A stretch of 64,000 nucleotides of DNA from Mesonia aquimarina (GCF_003667275.1 NZ_RCNV01000008.1:1-64000); one strand, 5' to 3'. Shown: positions 8,445-17,453, numbered from the stretch's first letter. Notes: a model not told the origin generated them from the letters alone. Program-made: numbers and translations.

Positions 8445-9485
8445 TTAATTATTTTGATAAACCGCATATAACAGTTCTTTATTTTCTTTCCCTTTCAGTT
8501 CGATATCGCCTAATTCCTCAACCATAAAACGCGTCGTCTTAAGCAAGTTTTTTAGGTGTTTAGAGATTAAGAGCTCCTGGTTGTATTCATTGCATTTAGC
8601 TTGAATTCTTGCTGCGGTATTAATTGTATCTCCGTGATAAGCAATTTCTTTTTTATATTTCCCAACTTCCGTAACGGTAACAACTCCTGCATTTAGGCCG
8701 GCTTTAAAATGCGGAAGGCAATCATAATACCGTAGATAATATTCTTTTTTTTCTTCTAATACTTTTTTGAAATGATAATAAGCTTCAATGCAGTTTTCAT
8801 TTTCGAGACCTTCTTTAAACTTCCATGTTAAAACCGCTTCATCTCCAACATATTGGTAGATTTCAGCTTCATTTTCTAGCACGACTCCTAAGTCGTTAAA
8901 GCAATCTTGAATCAATTTACTGTATTTAATATGCCCAAGCCGTTCTGCATGTTGGGTTGACGATTGGAGATCTAAAAACATAAAGATGCGTTTTTCCTCC
9001 CGCGGGGTGTAAAACTTTCCACGGAAAAGAAGCCAAAGATTATTGCCGCCAAGAAATAAGTTGATTTGTCTAAAGATAGACATGCAAATATCGGTAACTA
9101 GAATGTATAAATAGATGGCAAAACTACCCGGCTCAAAAGCAAACTGAAAATAAGTGATATGGTTATTCCCAAAAATCAGGTAGGCGATAGAAATAATTGT
9201 TATAATGAATAAGACAACATAAAGCGATCTTAATAGCAATAAGCGTTGAATAGAGATTTTTTTATGGCCATGTTCTTCCGTTAAAATTTGAGCGTATCCT
9301 GAAATAGTTCCAAAAATTGCTCCTCCAACGAGTGATACAAGAATCGACTTCCACAGATCAAATTGAACTGAGCCTAATTCCTTAGTTCCTTCCCCCCGAA
9401 CAATACTTAAAAATACAAAGGCTAAAATCCAGCCGAGCATATATTGCTGAATAATTTTCCATTTCCGTTTATTTTTAAGTTTCAT
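8445..9485 (-). CDS. membrane-bound class III adenylate/guanylate cyclase
   Basis: 346 residues with four hydrophobic segments (about 15-30, 45-65, 85-105, 120-135) and a C-terminal cyclase catalytic domain (165-345). The two metal-binding Asp are present (D172 in FLDLQSST, D215 in YVGDEAV), as are the transition-state Asn289 and Arg293 (GDTINTAARIQ), so it should be active as a homodimer making a cyclic nucleotide. Close relatives are commonly annotated as adenylate/guanylate cyclases; nucleotide specificity is not certain. No cyclic-nucleotide-binding regulator lies next to it; the LOV-like PAS gene is immediately downstream. Confidence 0.85.
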   Translation of the reverse strand: MKLKNKRKWKIIQQYMLGWILAFVFLSIVRGEGTKELGSVQFDLWKSILVSLVGGAIFGTISGYAQILTEEHGHKKISIQRLLLLRSLYVVLFIITIISIAYLIFGNNHITYFQFAFEPGSFAIYLYILVTDICMSIFRQINLFLGGNNLWLLFRGKFYTPREEKRIFMFLDLQSSTQHAERLGHIKYSKLIQDCFNDLGVVLENEAEIYQYVGDEAVLTWKFKEGLENENCIEAYYHFKKVLEEKKEYYLRYYDCLPHFKAGLNAGVVTVTEVGKYKKEIAYHGDTINTAARIQAKCNEYNQELLISKHLKNLLKTTRFMVEELGDIELKGKENKELLYAVYQNN

Positions 9486-9761
9486 TATACTAGTTGCTTG
9501 CTGATGAGAAAGACGCTAAGTTATGATTATTTCCTTATTTAAATATTACCATCAATAGCCTTCAAAAAGACTTGTTTTATTGCCGTCGCCAAAGGCTTTA
9601 ATACCCGAGGTAGTTTAGTGTAAAAATAGAAAATAAACCAGAAGTATAGGGGGGAGTTATAGAAGAAATAACTTCATTAAAGGAGATGCGCGTCGTATCT
9701 AAGGCTTTTAAAAGTTTTCAAACAAATAAAACGCATCATTTTCTCAAGTTTATACCAACAA
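9486..9761. other. intergenic stretch between cyclase and DUF4249 gene
   Basis: No gene is supported. A short hairpin (AGTTAT/ATAACT) lies near 9656-9676, next to a G-run. Apart from the upstream region of the cyclase gene I see nothing else. Confidence 0.5.
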
Positions 9762-9793
9762 AAAACCCGATCTAATTATAGATCGGGTTTTTT
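9762..9793. terminator. rho-independent terminator, bidirectional
   Basis: A perfect stem (AAAACCCGATCT with AGATCGGGTTTT) around a six-base loop, with an A-run on one side and a T-run on the other. It closes the minus-strand sigma/FecR/receptor/DUF4249 operon. Confidence 0.85.
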
Positions 9794-9819
9794 TGTACTG
9801 AGATGAAGTTTTTTAAACA

Positions 9820-10659
9820 CTAGTTAGCTTCCTCTAAGCTGTAAGCTAGTTGATTTACTTCACTTAATCTAAAATAGCCTAAAGCAAAATCATCAGAACT
9901 GTTTGCACTAACAATATTTCCCCTAATATTAGCTGGGGGTGTTGCAAATGGATTTGAATTAGTGGTTTCTAATATTAAATTCATATAGTTAAAGAACTGT
10001 TCGGAAATGCCTCGATGGGTTATATGTATAACATCGCCGGCTTCTAGGTCATCATCAGAAAAGCTATCTTCAATTTCGTTTCCATTATAAAAGTCATCAT
10101 CGCTAAGCACGTATTCAGGATATTCTAAAACCTGAGTTTTAAAATCAGTTAAATAAAAATTAGTTTGGTTTTCAGGATCATCATAAAAAATGGAAACCTC
10201 AAAGCTTTTATCTCCTGATAAACCTTCGTCGTACGCTTGTTCTACACGGTTTATTTCCGGTACAGGAATTAAGCGTTCTGATGCTGTAAAAGTTTGCTCT
10301 TCTACGGTGACTTCTAAGGTATAATGTTCGTTTAGTTCTGGTATAAAATGATCACAACGGTAAAGACCCGCTTCCTCAGTTTCATTAAATACAAATTGAT
10401 CTCCATGGCTATTTTTAATATATACCAGAGCATTAGAAACTTTAGGAGGGGTTGGATTATAATAATCGGTCATACGGCTTATACGGATGGTTTGATTACT
10501 TCCGTCTGTTCCTTTTTTCCATAAAATCTCTGCATCAATTACCAAAGTAGGCTCTCCTGTATCTAAGTCTACCTCAATAACATCTTCACATGAGTATAAA
10601 AAAAACAGCAAAGGAATAGCTATATAGTTTAAGTTTTTAAATTTTAGGATAGTTTTCAT
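9820..10659 (-). CDS. DUF4249 lipoprotein
   Basis: 279 residues starting with a lipoprotein signal whose lipobox Cys is in LFFLYSCED (residue 24), then the DUF4249 pattern (VEVDL..., PTLVIDAEI, VSNALVYI). DUF4249 lipoproteins of Bacteroidota are typically encoded right after a TonB-dependent receptor and are thought to sit on the outer membrane as accessory or substrate-binding partners. Here the start lies 3 bases after the receptor stop, so they are an operon pair. The terminator at 9762-9793 follows. The substrate is unknown. Confidence 0.85.
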   Translation of the reverse strand: MKTILKFKNLNYIAIPLLFFLYSCEDVIEVDLDTGEPTLVIDAEILWKKGTDGSNQTIRISRMTDYYNPTPPKVSNALVYIKNSHGDQFVFNETEEAGLYRCDHFIPELNEHYTLEVTVEEQTFTASERLIPVPEINRVEQAYDEGLSGDKSFEVSIFYDDPENQTNFYLTDFKTQVLEYPEYVLSDDDFYNGNEIEDSFSDDDLEAGDVIHITHRGISEQFFNYMNLILETTNSNPFATPPANIRGNIVSANSSDDFALGYFRLSEVNQLAYSLEEAN

Positions 10660-10662
10660 TTT

Positions 10663-13269
10663 TTAAAATTTGAAATTATAGGATATACTCGGTAATATTC
10701 CGAAAATAGAGAGTCGACGAGCTTCGTTAAGACCTGTGTTTTCATTCGTAGTAAAACGAACCGAAGCTGCATTTTGTCGATTATAGACATTATAGATGCT
10801 GAATACCCAAGAGCTTTGCCAACCTTTTTTCTTTTGGGGCTTAGGAGTGTAGGTGGCAGCAATATCTAAATGATGATAAGTAGGAAGGCGATTTTCATTT
10901 CGACTAGAATAATTAGGAATATGAAGCTCTCCAAGTTCATAATAGCCATTAGGGTAGGTGACCGGCTGCCCAGATTGTAGTGAAAAATTTGCACTAAAAG
11001 ACCATTTTTTAGTATACTCATAATTAGCCATTACCGACAGGTCATGAAGCTTATCATGAGGTGACAAGTACCAGTCTCCATTCGCAATTCCTGGTTCTTC
11101 TGGTGTTCGTCCTTCTGTTTTTTGTTCAGCACGAGATAAGGTGTAAGCGATCCAGCCCGTTAATTTACCTGTATTTTTACGAAGTAAAAACTCCATTCCA
11201 AACGCTCTTGCTTTACCGTTAAGAATGACTCTTTCTATGTTATTATTGGCCAACAAATCTGCGCCTTCCACATAATCTATTCTATTTTTGACGTTCTTAT
11301 AGAAAACCTCTGTTTCAAGCGAATATTTCTTATCATTAAAATTTCTAAAATAACCTATTGCATACTGATCAAGCAGTTGCGGTTTTATAAACGGCCCGCT
11401 GGGGGTCCAAATATTCATGGGCATGGGCGATTGCGTATTCGATAGAATGTGGAGGTACTGTGCCATTCTATTGTAACTTGCTTTAAAAGATTGCTCCTCG
11501 TTTACGGCATAAGAAAGCGCTAATCTAGGCTCTACGTTATCGAAGCTTGAAATTTTTTCTCCTGTGCCATAGCTGATCGATCCAGTAGGAGTGGCCTCCT
11601 CATAAATGTTAAAAGTGGGGTTGTAAATTACCGGATTATTATTAGCATAGGTATTTACTTCTTGTGCTCCAAAACGGTAAAACATACTATAGCGGACTCC
11701 ATATCTTAGGTTGAGTTTATCGGTGAGACCATGCTCCACATCTATATATGCTGAAGGTTCTAATGCATATTTTTTATCGAGTTGCTGAAAATTAAATTGT
11801 GAATCTTCATTTTCGGGATTTAAAGTACCCGGATTGAAATCGTAATAATTTGCAGCTAGTCCATAATTAAGTTGAATAGAATTTGATAAGAAGTGATTCC
11901 AATTATACTTTAATCCATAGCTTTTAATCTTACTTTCCCATTCAAAATTTTGTTCATTAATACTTAAGTTGAAGGTGTAATCACTGTAGAATATAGATAA
12001 ATCAGTGTTGATATGATCAGAAAAACGATGTTTCCAACTTAAATTTCCCATGGTATTCCCATAAATACTGGAAAAACTATCGTTTATGGCAAACACATCA
12101 TTACCAAGGTAACCGGAAAAATGCAAGCTGTTATTTTTATTCAGCTTATAATTCAGTTTAGTATTGAGGTCATAAAATTTAGCAGAGTTGTCATTATCGG
12201 CTAGTTTCAGAAAAAGATGCGCATAAGAAGTACGGCCTGCCACCATAAATGAACCTTTTTCTTTTTTTATAGGCCCCTCAAGCATTAAGCGACTCGATAT
12301 TAATCCGACTCCACCGTTTATATGAAAATCTTGATAATCTCCTGTTTGTTGGTGCACATCTAATACAGAAGATACTCGTCCCCCGAATCGGGAAGGAATT
12401 CCCCCTTTATACAAATCTAAACTACGAATGGCATCTGCATTAAATACGGAAAAAAAACCAAACAAATGCGAATCGCCATAGATAGGAGCTCCATCCAGTA
12501 AAATTAAATTTTGATCTGCCGCCCCTCCTCGAACATTAAAACCCGAAGAGGCTTCTCCGGCACTGGTTACCCCTGGTAAAGTGAGTAGAGATTTTAAAGG
12601 ATCTGCTTCTCCCATAGCAACAGGCATTTGCTTTATTTCTTTTAAGCTAAGGCTATTTACACTCATTTGCGGTTTTTTAATGTTTACCGCTTTGTTATTA
12701 TGAGTGATGATAACCTCGTCTAAGGTTTGGTCTCCGGGCGCCATTGAAGCGTTTAATTCTTTATCGGAGAAAAGGGCTACTTGTTTAGTCTCTTCTTTAA
12801 AGCCTACATAACTGATTATAACAGTGTAATTTCCTTCAGGAAGTGTTATAGAAAAGTAACCGTTTTCATCAGTAACAGCGCCTTTTGCTTCCTCTTTAAT
12901 ATAAATATTTGCACCTAACAGCGGTTGCTTTAAATCATCTAAAATGATGCCGGATAAGGTATAATTTTTTTGCCCTGTTTTTGACTTTCTTTTAACGGTG
13001 ATGTTGTTTCCCATTAGCGAAAAATGGAAATCACTCGTACGATTAAGAATGGACAGGAGTTCCTTGATTTCAATAGCCTTATAGGTTATTTTTTCTTTTA
13101 GCTTTTGATCTATATCAATTTGATTATTGTAAGCAAATTTATACGCTGTTTGATTTTCAATTTCAGTAAAGAGTTGCCTTAGCGTTGTAGATTCATCTAA
13201 TGATATAGATACATTTTGAGAAAATAAATTTAGGCTAAGCATTAAAAAACAATACTGTAAATGCTTCAT
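10663..13269 (-). CDS. TonB-dependent receptor with STN signalling domain
   Basis: 868 residues: signal peptide (1-18), STN secretin/TonB N-terminal domain (about 20-93) of the type that relays ligand binding to a FecR anti-sigma factor, carboxypeptidase-regulatory-like domain (104-178), plug (about 195-300; MGEADPLKSLLTLPGV, GFNVRGG, LILLDGAPIY) and a complete barrel ending in aromatic SYNFKF. It is an outer-membrane importer that also senses its substrate. FecR is directly upstream and DUF4249 directly downstream. The terminal Phe and full length argue that it is intact, unlike the SusC-like gene at 3848. The ligand cannot be deduced. Confidence 0.9.
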   Translation of the reverse strand: MKHLQYCFLMLSLNLFSQNVSISLDESTTLRQLFTEIENQTAYKFAYNNQIDIDQKLKEKITYKAIEIKELLSILNRTSDFHFSLMGNNITVKRKSKTGQKNYTLSGIILDDLKQPLLGANIYIKEEAKGAVTDENGYFSITLPEGNYTVIISYVGFKEETKQVALFSDKELNASMAPGDQTLDEVIITHNNKAVNIKKPQMSVNSLSLKEIKQMPVAMGEADPLKSLLTLPGVTSAGEASSGFNVRGGAADQNLILLDGAPIYGDSHLFGFFSVFNADAIRSLDLYKGGIPSRFGGRVSSVLDVHQQTGDYQDFHINGGVGLISSRLMLEGPIKKEKGSFMVAGRTSYAHLFLKLADNDNSAKFYDLNTKLNYKLNKNNSLHFSGYLGNDVFAINDSFSSIYGNTMGNLSWKHRFSDHINTDLSIFYSDYTFNLSINEQNFEWESKIKSYGLKYNWNHFLSNSIQLNYGLAANYYDFNPGTLNPENEDSQFNFQQLDKKYALEPSAYIDVEHGLTDKLNLRYGVRYSMFYRFGAQEVNTYANNNPVIYNPTFNIYEEATPTGSISYGTGEKISSFDNVEPRLALSYAVNEEQSFKASYNRMAQYLHILSNTQSPMPMNIWTPSGPFIKPQLLDQYAIGYFRNFNDKKYSLETEVFYKNVKNRIDYVEGADLLANNNIERVILNGKARAFGMEFLLRKNTGKLTGWIAYTLSRAEQKTEGRTPEEPGIANGDWYLSPHDKLHDLSVMANYEYTKKWSFSANFSLQSGQPVTYPNGYYELGELHIPNYSSRNENRLPTYHHLDIAATYTPKPQKKKGWQSSWVFSIYNVYNRQNAASVRFTTNENTGLNEARRLSIFGILPSISYNFKF

Positions 13270-13366
13270 AAAATTTGTATTTTTGAATTGAAGGTTAAAA
13301 TGGATTATTTCTATTTTAATGTAGAGAAAGGGTGTTTAGTTTAGCGGCTAGGACATCCTTTCTTGT

Positions 13367-14218
13367 TTATTTTAGCACGATTTCTTTTAGGTCTTCATTA
13401 ATATGGGGGTTTAGATTGTATATTTCTGCCAGAATACTGATGATATTTGATAATTCTTCCTTTTTTCGGATTCGAATGGTTATCCTTTTCTGCATAAATC
13501 TTTTCGGTACGCTTAGGGTATAATGATAGTTCTCTTGAAGGTAGCTAATCACAGAAGATAGCGGCTCATTGTTAAAATCTTTAAAGTGATCGAAAACTTC
13601 TACGGCTAGTGTACTTTTATTATAAATGAATTCTTCTCCAGGAGATAATAACCAATTATGTATACTGTCTTTCACATTCATTTGTACTTTTCCTTCGTAA
13701 AGTTTTACACTTACCGTATTATTAGTATCTGCTTTCACGGTAAATTCAGTTCCTAAAACCGTAGTTGTGGTGTTTTTACAAAATACCTGAAAAGGATATT
13801 GTTTGTTCTTTGCCACTTTAAAATAGGCTTCACCATTTAGATGTACTTTTCTGTTATTTTCAAAATCATTAGCGAATTTGAGTTTAGAACGTGGTTCAAG
13901 TTCTACTATCGAGCTATCAGGAAGATAGATCCGTTTTAGTTGTGAAGACGGATTTTCAATAATATTGAAGTTATCAGTAATTGTGTTATTGGGGTTTATG
14001 GAAGTATTGAACACCCAAAAGCTACCGAGGGATAGAAAAATCAACACAATAGCTGCGGCAGCATAATGCCAATGTTTTAGGGTTTTCTTTTTTTGGTTGA
14101 ATGTGTTCGCTGAAAAATTTTCCCAAGAAGTTTGAGCTTGATGTTCAAGTTGCTGATCGGGTTCTTCCTCCCAAATTTTCGTTAGCTTTTTTTCTATTTC
14201 CTGTTCATTTTCGTCCAT
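13367..14218 (-). CDS. FecR-family anti-sigma factor
   Basis: 283 residues with a cytoplasmic N-terminus (1-49), one membrane segment (about 50-71, YAAAAIVLIFLSLGSFWVF), a FecR periplasmic domain (about 94-185; IYLPDSSIVELEPRSKL, LNGEAYFKVAKN, TVLGTEFTVKA) and a C-terminal DUF4974 domain (215-283) that contacts the STN domain of the receptor. It should hold the ECF sigma factor until the receptor signals. Gene order sigma, small ORF, fecR, receptor is on one strand with short gaps. Confidence 0.9.
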   Translation of the reverse strand: MDENEQEIEKKLTKIWEEEPDQQLEHQAQTSWENFSANTFNQKKKTLKHWHYAAAAIVLIFLSLGSFWVFNTSINPNNTITDNFNIIENPSSQLKRIYLPDSSIVELEPRSKLKFANDFENNRKVHLNGEAYFKVAKNKQYPFQVFCKNTTTTVLGTEFTVKADTNNTVSVKLYEGKVQMNVKDSIHNWLLSPGEEFIYNKSTLAVEVFDHFKDFNNEPLSSVISYLQENYHYTLSVPKRFMQKRITIRIRKKEELSNIISILAEIYNLNPHINEDLKEIVLK

Positions 14219-14230
14219 TACCTTCTGTTT

Positions 14231-14440
14231 TTAAAGCTGCTGACAATAAACTCCTTGCCTGTTGCATAATGAATAAACAATACCCGCGATTTCCCTGTTG
14301 GATTTAACTGTCAAAATAGAATAACCGGGTTTAAAATTAAATTGAATGAGGGCGTCAGATATGTTCTTTCTAAGTAAACTTAATAAATAGCTTGCCTCCT
14401 CTTCACTTTTAATTGAAGTCTCAAAAATTTGAGCATTCAT
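14231..14440 (-). CDS. small conserved-looking protein between sigma and fecR
   Basis: 69 residues, no signal peptide or membrane segment. The fold pattern (strand, helix EEEASYLLSLLRKNIS, strand ILTVKS, helix NREIAGIVYSLCNRQG) resembles a small ferredoxin-like alpha/beta domain of the heavy-metal-associated kind, but without a CxxC metal site. It lies 12 bases upstream of fecR and 44 bases after the sigma gene on the same strand. It may take part in the same regulatory circuit; this is inference, and the family is not recognised. Confidence 0.6.
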   Translation of the reverse strand: MNAQIFETSIKSEEEASYLLSLLRKNISDALIQFNFKPGYSILTVKSNREIAGIVYSLCNRQGVYCQQL

Positions 14441-14484
14441 TGTTTTATCATTTACTTATATGACAAACGAGAAATGAAAAGTTC

Positions 14485-15012
14485 CTAAGCGCTTGAAACT
14501 TTTTTTTGAAGAAATTTATGGGCTAGGTAAATATGATTGGCAATCGTTTTATGAGAGAGTCCGGTAATTTCAGCTATTTCTTTATACGAATAGTTTTCCA
14601 GCTTATGCAATTTGTAGATTTTTTGTTGCTGTTGCGGGAGTTGAGTTAGCAATACGTGAAGCTGTTTTTTCTTATGCTCTTGCTCCTCAAATGTATTGCT
14701 TTCTTCAGGGGCTTCAATAGTAAAACTAAGCTTGCCAAGCGGAATAACTTTATTTTCTCTCTTTAGGTGGTTAATAATGATGTTTTTGCAAATCACAAAA
14801 AGTTGTTTGTCAAAAAGGACATCTTCATTTAATTGTGATTTGTTTTTGTAGAGTTTGAGAAAGGTTTCTTGTGCGAAATCATCAGGGCTAAGAAATTTGA
14901 ACTTAAATCTTTTAGCAATATGAATCAATTTAGGGTAGTATAAGCAATAAGCTTTTTTGAATGCTTTTTGGTCACCCTTTTTTAATCTTTTTATAAGTTT
15001 TTTATTTTCCAT
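14485..15012 (-). CDS. ECF RNA polymerase sigma factor (FecI-like)
   Basis: 175 residues from the preferred ATG (MENKKLIKRLKKGDQ); an upstream ATG would add seven residues. Region 2 (about 12-75; LSPDDFAQETFLKLYKN) and region 4 (about 120-172; YKLHKLENYSYKEIAEITGL, SHKTIANHIYLAHKFL) are complete, with no extra anti-sigma or SnoaL domain. It should direct transcription of the receptor operon when released by the FecR protein encoded downstream. Confidence 0.9.
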   Translation of the reverse strand: MENKKLIKRLKKGDQKAFKKAYCLYYPKLIHIAKRFKFKFLSPDDFAQETFLKLYKNKSQLNEDVLFDKQLFVICKNIIINHLKRENKVIPLGKLSFTIEAPEESNTFEEQEHKKKQLHVLLTQLPQQQQKIYKLHKLENYSYKEIAEITGLSHKTIANHIYLAHKFLQKKVSSA

Positions 15013-15115
15013 GAATATAACTAGCATTTCCAATAACTTATAAAAAATAGAAATGTTGCACTAAAATAGAATTTTAGTGAGTTAAAGTCTTCTTGGTCTA
15101 TAAAATTTATAAAAC

Positions 15116-15150
15116 AAAAAAGCCTCTACATTTCTGTAAAGGCTTTTTTT
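15116..15150. terminator. terminator after tRNA-Asn
   Basis: Stem AGCCTCTACA / TGTAAAGGCT with one wobble or mismatch, flanked by an A-run (left) and T-run (right). It ends tRNA-Asn transcription on the minus strand. Confidence 0.7.
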
Positions 15151-15151
15151 G

Positions 15152-15225
15152 CTCCTCTTCTTGGGCTCGAACCAAGGACCCTCTGATTAACAGTCAGATG
15201 CTCTAACCAACTGAGCTAAAGAGGA
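15152..15225 (-). tRNA. tRNA-Asn (GUU)
   Basis: 74 nt cloverleaf on the minus strand: acceptor arms TCCTCTT / AAGAGGA, D-arm AGCTCAGTTGGTTAGAGC, anticodon loop CTGTTAA with anticodon GTT, T-arm with GGTTCGAGCC, discriminator G. CCA is not encoded. A terminator follows, and a GIY-YIG gene lies just upstream. Confidence 0.95.
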
Positions 15226-15250
15226 AGGTTATATTTTAATTTCAGTTTTG

Positions 15251-15508
15251 TTACAATATCAGGATATTTTTAAGATTTCTGATGTAAACTGAACTTTTCA
15301 TTTGTTTTATATGTCGCTCTATTTGTCTAGACTGTATTCTTGAATTGGCTTTAATTTTTAAAAATAAAATCCAATCATTAGCTTTTGCTGTAAATGAATT
15401 TTTAAAAAATCCACTTGAATGTTGGCTCAGCCGTTCTTCTAAGTTTTCAGTTTCTCCAACATAAAACTTATCTAAACTATTCGAGTATAGAATGTAAACA
15501 TAAAACAT
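15251..15508 (-). CDS. GIY-YIG nuclease domain protein
   Basis: 85 residues, a stand-alone GIY-YIG domain of the UPF0213 (YhbQ) type. The GIY motif is V4-Y5-I6 and the YIG motif Y16-V17-G18, followed by Arg26, His30 and the metal-binding Glu64, so the catalytic set is present. Such proteins are proposed DNA endonucleases; the cellular role is not settled. The gene lies 25 bases upstream of tRNA-Asn on the same strand and on its other side has a fragment of tRNA-Asn, so it appears to have been inserted at, or moved together with, the tRNA locus. Confidence 0.8.
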   Translation of the reverse strand: MFYVYILYSNSLDKFYVGETENLEERLSQHSSGFFKNSFTAKANDWILFLKIKANSRIQSRQIERHIKQMKSSVYIRNLKNILIL

Positions 15509-15533
15509 TATTTTTAAGAACTTTTCCTTTTTT

Positions 15534-15574
15534 GCTCTAACCTCCCGATAGTTATCGGGATGAGCTAAAGAGGA
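15534..15574 (-). pseudogene. broken tRNA-Asn 5' fragment with palindromic insert
   Basis: Read on the plus strand, GCTCTAACC (15534-15542) and TGAGCTAAAGAGGA (15561-15574) equal the 5' part of tRNA-Asn at 15200-15225, but three bases (AAC) between them are replaced by the 18-bp palindrome TCCCGATAGTTATCGGGA (15543-15560). The anticodon arm and 3' half are absent. It cannot make a tRNA. Confidence 0.75.
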
Positions 15575-15986
15575 GTTTATGTTTTTGCTTTTGTACCGTT
15601 ACCAGTGCTAAGCGGATGCAAATATAAATGTTTTTTTAAATTGCCAAAACTTTTTTTTGAATTTTTTTTACAACACCTTTTCTAAATAACTTTATCGATT
15701 CACTTTTTTTCATTGATGAAAAAAAAATCAAACCTGCTGCCGGCAGATAGGAAAACCTAGGTTAAAGAAACTTTATCTAAATTTTAGGAATGTGCTTTTA
15801 AAAAACACTGTTTTGAAGCCTGTTTTAACAGGCTCAAACGGTCTGAAATTTTATGGGACTTTTCTTAAAATTTCACAATAAACTTTTGATATGCCAAAAT
15901 GAAGATTCCGTAAAAAGCATAAGTTTATCAATTAATTACAATTAAGTCTTGTTTCTTGGTTCTTGCAGCGAAGCAGTCTAGGTTCT
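15575..15986. other. gene-free stretch with a hairpin repeat
   Basis: No gene is supported. At about 15775-15885 there is a hairpin-like repeat (AAATTTTAGGAATGTGC, a central GCCTGTTTTAACAGGC palindrome, CTGAAATTTTATGGG) related to the AAATTTCAG-type repeats at 2685 and 3509. The remainder is A/T-rich without visible structure. Confidence 0.55.
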
Positions 15987-17321
15987 TTATTCAAATAACC
16001 ATCGGTAAATATCATTTCCGTTGGCAAAAAGGACTAAGGCAATGAGAATGAAGAAACCAACCATTTGGGCATACTCCATAAATTTTTCGTTTGGTTTTCT
16101 TCCCGTAATCATTTCATACAATAAAAACATCACGTGACCGCCATCTAGCGCAGGAATCGGTAAAATGTTCATAAAGGCTAAGATAATTGAAATTAAAGCG
16201 GTCGTCATCCAAAAGGCTTGCCAGTCCCATGCATCGGGAAACATGCTTCCTATAGCGCCAAAACCGCCGACTTGGGTAGCTCCTTTTTTGGTGAAGACAT
16301 ATTTAAATTGCGCCACATAGTCATGCAAGGTCCAGTAGGCAAAGCTAAATCCGCCGCTTACACTTTCTGCAAAGGTGTACGACTTTTCTTTTATGTTGAT
16401 ATTGGTTACCGGGTAAACGCCAATAGTTCGGTCTTCAGATAAATCTACTTCTAGCGTTCTGTTTTCGCCATTACTATTAATGCTTAACTGAAGTTGTTCT
16501 CCATCAAAATCCTCAACATAACTTTTAAAGTCTTGCCAAGTAGCGATGGGTTCTCCGTTTACACTCAAAAATTTATCTCCTTTTTGTATGCCTGCTTTTG
16601 CAGCATTGGTATTGGCAACAACGCTATCTATTACCGGATCTAGCTTTAAGCTAAACGGAAACATGTCGCCGGCTTTAAAAAGTTGACTTCCGATATCTTC
16701 AGGGATGTTCAGTTGCTCTTTATTTCCGTTTTGATGTAATACTTCTACAGAACTTACATTGCGCATCATTAAATACTGATTGATTTTTAACCCGTTTCTT
16801 TTGGTTAAAATATTGTCTAGTTCTGTATCGTTAATTTTTAAAATACGATCGCCTTCCTGAAATCCGTATTGTTGTATATTTTGAGAGACTGCTAAACCTT
16901 CAGGTATATCTTCATTACTTATTTGGTTGCTTCCCCAAACAAATAAAACCATCATATAAATAAGAAAGCCTAAGATAATATTTACCGTTACCCCGCCCAA
17001 CATAATAATAAGACGTTGCCAAGCCGGTTTGCTTCTAAATTCCCAAGGCTCGGGTGGTTTTGCCATTTGCTCTTTGTCCATGCTTTCATCAATCATCCCG
17101 GAGATTTTCACATAACCCCCCAGCGGCAGCCAACCAATTCCGTAAACGGTTTCGCCGATTCTCTTTTTAAAGAGCGCAAATTTTACATCAAAAAACAGGA
17201 AGAATTTTTCTACGCGTGTTTTAAATAATTTTGCCGGAATAAAATGACCTAATTCGTGAAGAATAATCAAGATAGAAAGGCTTAAAAATAATTGTATTGC
17301 TTTTATAATAAATGGACTCAT
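15987..17321 (-). CDS. rseP: RseP family site-2 intramembrane zinc metalloprotease
   Basis: 444 residues of the RIP metalloprotease family. The zinc site H22-E-L-G-H26 lies in the first membrane segment, a PDZ-type region (about 130-310) fills the periplasmic middle, and the second active-site motif NILPIPALDGGH is in the C-terminal membrane part with its Asp. It cleaves transmembrane anti-sigma factors inside the inner membrane in regulated proteolysis. It could act on FecR-type anti-sigma proteins such as the one encoded 2 kb away, but the two are not in one operon. Length is normal for the family. Confidence 0.92.
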   Translation of the reverse strand: MSPFIIKAIQLFLSLSILIILHELGHFIPAKLFKTRVEKFFLFFDVKFALFKKRIGETVYGIGWLPLGGYVKISGMIDESMDKEQMAKPPEPWEFRSKPAWQRLIIMLGGVTVNIILGFLIYMMVLFVWGSNQISNEDIPEGLAVSQNIQQYGFQEGDRILKINDTELDNILTKRNGLKINQYLMMRNVSSVEVLHQNGNKEQLNIPEDIGSQLFKAGDMFPFSLKLDPVIDSVVANTNAAKAGIQKGDKFLSVNGEPIATWQDFKSYVEDFDGEQLQLSINSNGENRTLEVDLSEDRTIGVYPVTNINIKEKSYTFAESVSGGFSFAYWTLHDYVAQFKYVFTKKGATQVGGFGAIGSMFPDAWDWQAFWMTTALISIILAFMNILPIPALDGGHVMFLLYEMITGRKPNEKFMEYAQMVGFFILIALVLFANGNDIYRWLFE

Positions 17322-17453
17322 AGTCTGATATTCTTAAATAAAAAATCGCACAAAAGTAACCTTTTAAATTCGCCTACAAAAAAATAATCGATAAGGATAA
17401 AATTTCACGGTAATTTTTAACGTGTTTTCACTGAAATTAAAAAGTTTAGGTTG

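Noticed and set aside
10656-10862. Small gene antiparallel or out of frame within the receptor gene
   Set aside because: The frame lies inside the C-terminus of the STN receptor and has no independent features.
15251-15508. UvrC fragment
   Set aside because: The GIY-YIG domain is complete and stand-alone with its own start and stop; the UvrC-specific remainder is not present nearby.
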